In this document: in pieces, positions 1 to 5,649 of the stretch | How the letters are laid out: the number at the start of each line of letters is the position of its first letter | Numbering within the stretch: position 1 is the stretch's first letter | From: an uncultured Bifidobacteriaceae bacterium | Lineage (GTDB): Bacteria > Actinomycetota > Actinomycetes > Actinomycetales > Bifidobacteriaceae | DNA length: 12,232 bases | Direction: 5' to 3' | Assembly (NCBI GenBank): GCA_947253155.1 | Contig: CAMXYK010000024.1 | Span: 1-12,232 of the forward strand | Position numbers and translations under genes: made by a program | Notes under the pieces: model-generated | The model's database searches: none | What the model was told of the DNA's origin: nothing | What the model saw: only the letters and a program-made list of their open reading frames with translations

Positions 1-7
1 AATCGCA

Positions 8-91
8 GAGATTTTTCGATTTTTCTTCTTCGCTCGGCTTGTCAGCAGCCTTCGGCTCTGACGTCCGCCTTCGTTCAGTGCGAAAAATCTC
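8..91. repeat. GC-rich nested inverted-repeat element
   Basis: The outer arms GAGATTTTTCG (8-18) and CGAAAAATCTC (81-91) are perfect 11-bp inverted repeats. Inside them lies a strong hairpin: GTCAG (41-45), a bulged C46, AGCC (47-50), loop TTC, GGCT (54-57) and CTGAC (58-62). Positions 31-82 are about 65% GC by hand count, far above the flanking DNA. No T-tract follows the hairpin on either strand, so it is not a classical intrinsic terminator, although it lies about 67 nt beyond the stop of the minus-strand gene at 129. The layout resembles a small repetitive extragenic palindrome or MITE-like element; whether it is multicopy cannot be seen from this window. Confidence 0.6.
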
Positions 92-128
92 AAATCTCTA
101 CCACACTAATAGAAGAAATGAAGTATTA

Positions 129-419
129 CTACACTTTAAGAGGTTTTTGGAATTTGCGTTCTGGAATTGGTTTTAATCGGTAAATAGTGTTGGCATCAAT
201 GAACATTTCTTCGGCAGCTCTAGTGCCGTTTGCTGCAGGATCTCGAAGCAAATGAAGCATTACCCCGTCCCACTCGAGTACGTGCCCAATCGCATCATGA
301 TACTCGATTTTTTGCGATCCATCGTTATTTTCTTCTATAATTTTGTATGTTCTTACTACTATGCGCGCGCCTGCAGGTATTTGCTGCGGTAGTGTAGTTG
401 ATTTTGTACGTGTGTTCAT
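129..419 (-). CDS. Small conserved-type hypothetical protein (96 aa)
   Basis: I do not recognise this protein with certainty; it has the look of a short uncharacterised actinobacterial/bifidobacterial DUF family (possibly DUF6725, from memory only). The ATG at 417-419 is chosen over an upstream start at 512 because AAGGAG (427-432 on the complement) sits 7 nt before it. The upstream extension would be rich in unrelated residues and would run into the region overlapping the start of xerC. The product is soluble, with no signal peptide or membrane segment. The sequence after an IPAGARIVVRTY stretch is a mixed basic/acidic beta-like pattern with an acidic EENNDG segment, ending in a basic tail (ERKFQKPLKV). 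It is divergent from xerC with an 85-bp gap. No catalytic motif is visible. The coding strand and start are well supported; the function is not. Confidence 0.75.
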   Translation of the reverse strand: MNTRTKSTTLPQQIPAGARIVVRTYKIIEENNDGSQKIEYHDAIGHVLEWDGVMLHLLRDPAANGTRAAEEMFIDANTIYRLKPIPERKFQKPLKV

Positions 420-437
420 AAACAAGCTCCTTGTTGT

Positions 438-466
438 ATTATGCATGTGACAGGCGCGTATAGCAA
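438..466 (-). promoter_or_regulatory. Candidate promoter for the minus-strand gene
   Basis: Read on the minus strand, TTGCTA (461-466) and CATAAT (438-443) are separated by 17 nt, close to the sigma-70 consensus. Transcription would start near 431, which gives an unusually short leader because the ribosome binding site lies at 427-432. The same 85-bp gap must also serve xerC on the plus strand. A weak pair, TTCATA (415-420) and TATTAT (437-442) with 16-nt spacing, could do so. Confidence 0.3.
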
Positions 467-504
467 ACGTTTTGTTTCGAGCTTTTATGGAAGGTGAGTT
501 AAGT

Positions 505-1473
505 ATGAGCAATAAATCATCAGTTGTTGCTGATTCTTTGGCTTGTTCTTCTAAGTATGCGAGTTTAGTAGATGATTATATTACGTATGTGCGAGCGAAT
601 AAGGGCTTGGGGGAGCGCACGCAGCGAGCTTACGAAAGCGATATTTTGCAATGCCTAGCATGGTGTAATCGGCACGGCTTTAATAATATTTCGGATCTTA
701 CTACGGATGATTTGCGTTTATGGATGGCAAATGTTTCTAAGAATCATGCGCGCTCAAGTTTAGCTAGAAAAGTTGTTGCTGTGCGCGGATTTTTTGCATG
801 GTGTCAGCATGTTGGATACATAAAAAGCGATCCTGCAGAAATTTTAATGACTCCAAAAATTGAAAATATGCTACCTACTGTGCTTGATGAATCGCAAGCA
901 GAGGAATTAATGAATAATGTTGATGATGAAGCTAATAATTCATCATCATCCTCAAAAAAGATCCGAGCAATTGAACTTCGCAATGCTGCAATTCTAGAGC
1001 TTTTATATGCAACTGGCATGCGAGTAGGTGAGCTTACTGGATTAAATGTGCATGATGTAAATTTTGAATCTCGTACTATAAAAGTTACGGGTAAAGGAAA
1101 TAAGCAGCGCGTTGTTCCTTTTGGTATTCCTGCTTTTAAAGCACTGTTGGCATGGGTTTCTGACGATGGTCGAAAAGTTTTATTGCAGGATTCTGCCGAA
1201 AGTGCAATATTTCTTGGCGCTCGCGGAAAGCGCATTGATCAGCGATTAGTAAGACAGGTTGTGCATGATGCTGCTAAAAGTGCGCATGTGCCGGATATTT
1301 CTCCTCATGCTTTGCGCCATAGTGCGGCTACACATATGCTTAACGGCGGTGCAGATTTGCGAGAAGTGCAAGAATTATTGGGTCATTCATCGCTTAATAC
1401 TACGCAACGCTATACGCATGTGTCTATAGAAGCGTTGAAACAGCGCTATTTACAAGCTTTTCCGCGTGCTTAA
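505..1473 (+). CDS. xerC: Tyrosine recombinase XerC/XerD type
   Basis: A site-specific tyrosine recombinase of the Xer family, which resolves chromosome dimers at dif in the cytoplasm together with a partner recombinase. The N-terminal SAM-like core-binding domain covers about residues 15-105 and the catalytic domain about 120-318. All six active-site residues are present: R173 (TGMRVGEL), K197 (TGKGNKQR), H268 and R271 (HALRH), H294 (LGHSS) and Y303 (RYTH). R-to-K (24) and H-to-Y (9) spacings match E. coli XerD. At 322 aa it is slightly longer than the usual 300, partly through a Ser/Asn-rich linker after residue 130. The ATG at 505 is preferred over 472 or 487 because AAGGTGAG lies just before it. 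Assignment to XerC rather than XerD rests on general expectation and is less certain than the family. Confidence 0.9.
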   Translation: MSNKSSVVADSLACSSKYASLVDDYITYVRANKGLGERTQRAYESDILQCLAWCNRHGFNNISDLTTDDLRLWMANVSKNHARSSLARKVVAVRGFFAWCQHVGYIKSDPAEILMTPKIENMLPTVLDESQAEELMNNVDDEANNSSSSSKKIRAIELRNAAILELLYATGMRVGELTGLNVHDVNFESRTIKVTGKGNKQRVVPFGIPAFKALLAWVSDDGRKVLLQDSAESAIFLGARGKRIDQRLVRQVVHDAAKSAHVPDISPHALRHSAATHMLNGGADLREVQELLGHSSLNTTQRYTHVSIEALKQRYLQAFPRA

Positions 1474-1518
1474 TTATCTGTATAATAAATGCATAATTTC
1501 TCGCTAATTAACAATGCC

Positions 1519-1564
1519 TTTACATAATTTATTACATAATTTACATATATGTAATAAATGTAAA
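1519..1564. repeat. Cluster of five TTACAT/ATGTAA heptamers with dyad symmetry
   Basis: Forward copies TTTACAT (1519-1525), ATTACAT (1531-1537) and TTTACAT (1540-1546) are followed by inverted copies ATGTAAT (1549-1555) and ATGTAAA (1558-1564). The last four starts are spaced exactly 9 bp apart. TTACATATATGTAA (1541-1554) is a perfect palindrome, the 12-bp arms 1527-1538 and 1548-1559 are perfect inverted repeats, and TTACATAATTTA is tandemly duplicated at 1520-1543. The pattern suits a multi-site operator or, less likely, a recombinase core site; no protein can be assigned to it. Confidence 0.55.
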
Positions 1565-1687
1565 TTAGTAAAAAACAGTAAAAATTATTGTTAAAATAGT
1601 AAATTTTTTAGTTTTTATGCGAAAAAATGGTGTTTTGATAAGTAATTTTTAGATATAAACAATAAATTTTACAATTTATGTGTACTA

Positions 1688-1715
1688 TTGCATTGTTTGA
1701 AAAAATACGTATTAT
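1688..1715 (+). promoter_or_regulatory. Candidate promoter of the opp operon
   Basis: TTGCAT (1688-1693) and TATTAT (1710-1715) are separated by 16 nt. This would start transcription near 1722 and give a leader of about 130 nt that contains the hairpin at 1756-1791. The surrounding DNA is very AT-rich, so chance matches are likely. Confidence 0.4.
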
Positions 1716-1755
1716 TGAATTTTAATCAACGAAGAGGCCTTGTCATTGGCTAAAA

Positions 1756-1791
1756 GAATCCATCTGGCAATAAAACTAGATGGATTTATTT
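1756..1791 (+). terminator. Terminator-like hairpin in the oppA leader
   Basis: AATCCATCT (1757-1765) pairs perfectly with AGATGGATT (1778-1786) around a 12-nt loop, and a G-T pair (1756/1787) extends the stem. The T-rich stretch TATTTTATT follows. It may be the late terminator of xerC transcription, or an attenuating/stabilising stem in the oppA leader if the promoter at 1688 is used. Confidence 0.5.
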
Positions 1792-1854
1792 TATTCATGA
1801 CTTGGCTTTTTGTATTGATATAGCATCTGCCTACCAGACGTTAGGAGAATAATT

Positions 1855-3492
1855 ATGAAGAATAAGGCTTTAGCTTTTGCTGCTGCGGCATGCTCGCTGG
1901 CCATGTTGCTTGGTGGCTGCGGCTCATCTGCTTCGAAGACTGCGCAAACAAACGGTGGAAAGGTTATTATTACCGTAAATAACACTGAGCCACAGAACGA
2001 ATTGGTGCCTGGCAACATTAATGAAAACGCTGGTGCACGTCCTGCTATGTTGGTCAATTCCACGTTGGTCACTTTTGATGAAAAGGGCAACCCAGTAAAC
2101 GAGGATGCTGAAAGCGTTACCCCAAACGCAGACGCAACTCAGTACACTGTTAAGCTTAAGGCAGGCAAGAAGTTCAGCGATGGTACTCCTGTTACCGCTG
2201 AAAGCTTCACCAAGGCTTGGAGCTTCGTTGCCAACGCTAAGAATGCACAGAAGTGCGCTTCCTTCTTCCAGACCATTAAGGGTTATGACGAATTGCAGAA
2301 GGAAGGTTTGAAGGGCGACGAACAGCTTTCCGGTTTGAAGGTTGTAGATAAGGACACCTTCACCGTTGATTTGAAGCAGCCAGATTCTGTGTTCCCAATT
2401 AAGGTTGGTTACTTGGCATTCGCTCCACTTCCAGAATCCTTCTATAAGGATCCAAAGGCTTATGGTGAAAAGCCTGTTTCCTCCGGTCCATACTTGTTCA
2501 AGTCTTGGGATCACAACAGGCAGATTGAAGTTGTGAAGAACCCAGCTTACGATGGTCCTCGCAAGGCTCAGAATGATGGCGTTACCTTCAAGATTTACAC
2601 CGATGGTAATGCTGCTTACCGTGACGTACAGTCCGGCAACCTTGATATGACCGATAACATTCCAGATACTGAAACCAGCAACTTCCAGAGCGATAGCACA
2701 ATCACTGCTTACAACAAGCCTGGTTCTGTAATTCTTCAGTTCAGCATTGCTTCCAGCTTGCCACACTTCGATGTTAAGACTGAAGAAGGCCGCTTGCGTC
2801 GTCAAGCAGTTTCCATGTCTATCGATCGTAAGGCAATTGCTGAAAAGGTGTTGAACAAGACTGCTGCTCCTGCTAACGACTTCACTTCTCCAAAGACCCC
2901 AGGCTACGATCCTAATTTGAAGGGTAGCGAGCATTTGAAGTTCGACGCAAAGAAGGCTAAGGAATTGTGGGCTAAGGCAGAAGCAATTTCCAAGTATGAT
3001 GGTCCTCTTACCTTCACCTACAATGCTGATAACGCTGTTGCTAAGTCCGTGTTCGATGCAGTTGTGAACTATGTGAAGAACAATTTGGGTGTTAAGGCAG
3101 AAACCACGCCAATCCCAACCTTCCAGGAGTTCCGCGATGCATGCACCAAGCGTAAGGTTAAGGGTGCATGGCGTGCAGGCTGGATGCCAGATTATCCAAG
3201 CCCAGAAAACTACTTGACTCAGCAGTTTGCTTCTGTTGCAGCTGATGGCAACGGTTCTAATGATGGCGATTACAAGAATCCAAAGTTTGATGAATTGCTT
3301 ACTAAGGCTACTGCATCTTCCGATGCAAGCGAAGCAACTAAGCTTTATCATGAAGCTGGCGAAACCCTTCTTGAGGATCTCCCATCCGTACCACTGCTTT
3401 ACATGAATGCTAAGGCTGTTATGAATCACGATTTGAAGGGATTCGTAATGGATTGGCAGAACATGCCACTCTACTACCAGCTTCATAAGTAA
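1855..3492 (+). CDS. oppA: Oligopeptide ABC transporter substrate-binding lipoprotein
   Basis: An extracytoplasmic solute-binding protein of family 5 (SBP_bac_5) that captures peptides and delivers them to the OppBC permease. Residues 1-22 form a lipoprotein signal peptide with a lipobox L-G-G-C; C22 is the expected lipidated residue that anchors it to the outer face of the membrane. Family-typical segments are FSDGTP (about 107-112), the SSGPY region in the middle and WRAGWMPDYPSPENY (439-453), the last being typical of peptide binders. The length (545 aa) is normal. TAGGAG lies 8 nt before the ATG. Codon use is strongly biased (Lys nearly always AAG, Phe mostly TTC), unlike its neighbours, which suggests very high expression. 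It heads the opp operon and is separated from oppB by 214 bp with stem-loops. The exact substrate is not deducible. Confidence 0.93.
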   Translation: MKNKALAFAAAACSLAMLLGGCGSSASKTAQTNGGKVIITVNNTEPQNELVPGNINENAGARPAMLVNSTLVTFDEKGNPVNEDAESVTPNADATQYTVKLKAGKKFSDGTPVTAESFTKAWSFVANAKNAQKCASFFQTIKGYDELQKEGLKGDEQLSGLKVVDKDTFTVDLKQPDSVFPIKVGYLAFAPLPESFYKDPKAYGEKPVSSGPYLFKSWDHNRQIEVVKNPAYDGPRKAQNDGVTFKIYTDGNAAYRDVQSGNLDMTDNIPDTETSNFQSDSTITAYNKPGSVILQFSIASSLPHFDVKTEEGRLRRQAVSMSIDRKAIAEKVLNKTAAPANDFTSPKTPGYDPNLKGSEHLKFDAKKAKELWAKAEAISKYDGPLTFTYNADNAVAKSVFDAVVNYVKNNLGVKAETTPIPTFQEFRDACTKRKVKGAWRAGWMPDYPSPENYLTQQFASVAADGNGSNDGDYKNPKFDELLTKATASSDASEATKLYHEAGETLLEDLPSVPLLYMNAKAVMNHDLKGFVMDWQNMPLYYQLHK

Positions 3493-3504
3493 GATTTAAA
3501 TCTT
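3491..3504. repeat. 14-bp palindrome over the oppA stop codon
   Basis: AAGATTTAAATCTT is a perfect palindrome that overlaps the last two bases of the oppA TAA stop. As RNA it could form only a short stem. Confidence 0.5.
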
Positions 3505-3533
3505 CATATGGAGTTTGTATAAATTAATTTCAT

Positions 3534-3564
3534 GATATTCAGAAAAATAATTAATTCTGATATC
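3534..3564 (+). other. Stem-loop 1 between oppA and oppB
   Basis: GATAT (3534-3538) pairs with ATATC (3560-3564), and CAGAA (3540-3544) with TTCTG (3555-3559), with one bulged T at 3539 and an AT-only loop. No T-tract follows. A smaller hairpin, TCGCT/AGCGA (3584-3588 and 3592-3596), lies downstream. These stems may protect the 3' end of an oppA message. Confidence 0.45.
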
Positions 3565-3599
3565 GCCTCTCAATAATTTAATATCGCTTATAGCGAAAT

Positions 3600-3670
3600 T
3601 GCTGCTCCAGTTGAAAGAATGAAGGAAATAATCCAAAAAATTTCTTCAACTGGAGTGGCACTTTGTTGTT
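3600..3670 (+). terminator. Long stem-loop before oppB, probable partial terminator or mRNA processing stem
   Basis: Positions 3600-3615 pair with 3645-3660 (16 bp with two G-T pairs; the core CTCCAGTTGAA/TTCAACTGGAG is perfect). The loop is A-rich and about 29 nt. It is followed by CTTTGTTGTTTTT (3661-3673), an imperfect T-tract. Its position inside the operon fits partial termination or 3'-end stabilisation that leaves more oppA than oppBCDF message. Confidence 0.65.
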
Positions 3671-3679
3671 TTTGCGAGT

Positions 3680-3693
3680 AATTGTTAACAATT
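3680..3693. promoter_or_regulatory. 14-bp perfect palindrome abutting the oppB ribosome binding site
   Basis: AATTGTTAACAATT ends one base before the AAGGAG (3695-3700) of oppB. It could be a protein binding site or a 5-bp hairpin that influences translation of oppB. No regulator can be named. Confidence 0.4.
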
Positions 3694-3706
3694 CAAGGAG
3701 AAGCCG

Positions 3707-4633
3707 ATGGGTAAGTACATTCTGCGTCGAATTTTGCAGATGATTCCTGTTGTTCTCGGCACAACATTATTGGTTTATGCTTTAGTATTTGCTTTGCCGG
3801 GTGATCCGGTAACTGCAATGTTTGGTGATAAGCCAGTTAATCCTGCTGTCGCGGCACAAATTCGAGCTAATTATAATCTAGATAAACCATTTATTATTCA
3901 ATATTTACTGTTCTTAAAGAATGCGCTTACTCTTGACTTTGGCCAAACCTTTGCAGGTCAGCCTGTTATTGACGAAATTGGTCGTGCATTCCCTGTAACT
4001 ATTCAGCTTGCTGTTATGGCATTCGCTTTTGAAGCACTGTTTGGTGTAACTTTCGGTATTATTTCCGGTCTTAAAAAAGGTAAATGGTACGATAGCGTAA
4101 TTCTTATTGTTTCTTTGCTTCTTATTTCTGTACCAACATTCGTAACTGGTTATGCTATGCAATATTTGCTTGGTATTAAGTGGCATATTCTCCCTCCTAA
4201 TGTAAGTAATGATCCTGGATTCTTAGATATGCTTACTCCAGCAATGGTTCTTGGATCTGTATCTATGGCATATGTAATTCGACTTACAAGGTCTGAAGTT
4301 TCGTCAAATATTGCTCTTGACTACGTTCGTACAGCTCGCGCTAAAGGCTTAAAAGAAGGCGCTGTTATTATTCGACACATTCTTCGAAACTCTTTAATTC
4401 CAGTAGTAACGTTCCTAGGTCAGGATTTGGGCGCTCTTATGGGTGGCGCAATGATTACAGAAACAATATTTAATGTTCATGGCATTGGCTTCCTCACTTA
4501 TCAAGGTATTTTGAAGGGTGAAAGCAATCTGGTAGTTTCTGTAGTTACCTTGCTTATGCTGATTTTCGTAGTCAGCAATTTACTTGTTGATATCTTGTAC
4601 GCGGCTCTTGATCCGCGCATTCGTTACGCGTAA
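3707..4633 (+). CDS. oppB: Peptide ABC transporter permease OppB
   Basis: An inner permease subunit of the peptide importer (BPD_transp_1 family, OppB/DppB type). It begins with the typical MGKYILRRILQ amphipathic start, followed by the first membrane helix (about 12-30), a large external segment containing the LPGDPV motif and about five more helices. The cytoplasmic EAA loop at about 205-231 (DYVRTARAKGL through HILRNSLIP) couples to the ATPase. The length of 308 aa is normal. AAGGAG lies 6 nt before the ATG. It follows oppA across a 214-bp gap with stem-loops and precedes oppC by 14 bp. Codon use is ordinary (mixed AAA/AAG), unlike oppA. Confidence 0.93.
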   Translation: MGKYILRRILQMIPVVLGTTLLVYALVFALPGDPVTAMFGDKPVNPAVAAQIRANYNLDKPFIIQYLLFLKNALTLDFGQTFAGQPVIDEIGRAFPVTIQLAVMAFAFEALFGVTFGIISGLKKGKWYDSVILIVSLLLISVPTFVTGYAMQYLLGIKWHILPPNVSNDPGFLDMLTPAMVLGSVSMAYVIRLTRSEVSSNIALDYVRTARAKGLKEGAVIIRHILRNSLIPVVTFLGQDLGALMGGAMITETIFNVHGIGFLTYQGILKGESNLVVSVVTLLMLIFVVSNLLVDILYAALDPRIRYA

Positions 4634-4647
4634 GGAGAAGCATAGTT

Positions 4648-5625
4648 ATGCAAGAAAAAGTTGAGGAAAATTTGACTGCTACAGATATTGCGCTTCCAGG
4701 TCAGGAACGTTACGTCGCACCTTTGGATGACACTCCTTTACAGGAAGTTGATTCTGTTGATGAGTCTGCTCCTGCTACGAGCATGTGGGCTGATGCTTGG
4801 CGTACTTTGAGACGAAATCCTTTGTTTATTATTTCCGCAATATTAATTATTGCAATTTTCTTTATTGCATTATTCCCTGGATTGCTTGTTAAGAGAGATC
4901 CAATGTATTGCGTGCTTAATAACTCTTTGTTGCCAAGTTCTTCCGGTCATCCTCTTGGATTTGATAAGCAGGGATGCGATATTTACGCTCGCGTAATATA
5001 TGGCACTCGTACTTCTGTAACAATCGGCATAATTGCTACAGCTTTGGTTGTTTTAGTTGGTTCTTTGATTGGTGCTATTGCAGGCTTCTTCGGAGGTTGG
5101 GTTGATGCTGTTCTTAGCCGCATTACCGATATCTTCTTGGCTTTGCCTATGCTTCTTGGCGCTATCGTTGTTCTCCAAATGTTCAGAACCACAAAATCAA
5201 TGTGGAAGATAATTCTAGTTATGGTTCTATTCGGTTGGGTTAGTGTTGCCCGAATAGCTAGAAGCGCTGTTATGGAATCAAAGAATCTAGAATTTAACAC
5301 AGCTTCTACAGCTTTAGGATCTAGGCCAATACGAAATCTCTTCAGGCATATTATTCCAAACTCTTTGGCTCCAATAATTGTTGTTGGCACAACTTCTCTC
5401 GGCTCCTACATTGTGTTGGAGGCAACACTTAGCTTCCTTGGTATTGGTTTGCCAACTACTACCGTGAGCTGGGGTGGAGATATTGCTACTTACAGTAGGT
5501 ACTTCAATAATAGTCCAGAAGTATTGTTCTATCCGTCATTTGCGCTTGCTATTACAGTTCTTGCCTTCATTATGATGGGTGACGCTGTAAAGGATGCGTT
5601 GGATCCAAAGAGCCGTAAGGCGTGA
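4648..5625 (+). CDS. oppC: Peptide ABC transporter permease OppC
   Basis: The second permease subunit, partner of OppB. An acidic N-terminal tail of about 45 residues precedes an OppC_N-type segment (WRTLRRNPLF) and the first helix (about 56-75). The HPLGFDKQGCDIYARVIYGTRTS region is typical of OppC/DppC, followed by five more helices. The EAA loop lies at about 215-240 (EFNTASTALG through HIIPNSLAP). The length of 325 aa is usual. The AAGGAG site (4632-4637) overlaps the oppB stop codon, so translation is probably coupled. The stop of oppC lies 24 bp before oppDF. Confidence 0.93.
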   Translation: MQEKVEENLTATDIALPGQERYVAPLDDTPLQEVDSVDESAPATSMWADAWRTLRRNPLFIISAILIIAIFFIALFPGLLVKRDPMYCVLNNSLLPSSSGHPLGFDKQGCDIYARVIYGTRTSVTIGIIATALVVLVGSLIGAIAGFFGGWVDAVLSRITDIFLALPMLLGAIVVLQMFRTTKSMWKIILVMVLFGWVSVARIARSAVMESKNLEFNTASTALGSRPIRNLFRHIIPNSLAPIIVVGTTSLGSYIVLEATLSFLGIGLPTTTVSWGGDIATYSRYFNNSPEVLFYPSFALAITVLAFIMMGDAVKDALDPKSRKA

Positions 5626-5649
5626 AGTTAGCGTGGAGGAATAAAACTT

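Larger units (their letters stand above)
1474..1854. other. AT-rich intergenic region between xerC and oppA
   Basis: This 381-bp gap has no credible gene. It holds a cluster of TTACAT-type heptamers (1519-1564), long A/T runs (about 1565-1680), a candidate sigma-70 promoter (1688-1715), a terminator-like hairpin (1756-1791) and the ribosome binding site TAGGAG (1842-1846) of oppA. No clear T-tracted terminator for xerC was found. An eight-codon reading frame at 1797-1823 has no ribosome binding site. Confidence 0.8.

Noticed and set aside
1..180. Plus-strand frame open from the left edge to TAA at 181
   Set aside because: It runs through the inverted-repeat element and then antisense to the end of the small minus-strand gene. 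It has no start in view and no domain; it is most likely a by-product of the repeat.
804..1235. A 143-codon minus-strand frame inside xerC
   Set aside because: It lies fully inside a gene whose six active-site residues are intact, and it has no recognisable domain.
1797..1823. Eight-codon peptide frame (MTWLFVLI) in the oppA leader
   Set aside because: No ribosome binding site precedes it and it has no run of regulatory codons as in known leader peptides.
1924..3486. A 520-codon open frame on the minus strand opposite oppA
   Set aside because: Its translation is rich in Cys, Trp, Leu and Ile without family features, and oppA has a signal peptide, lipobox and family motifs. Strong codon bias in oppA leaves its antisense frame free of stops.
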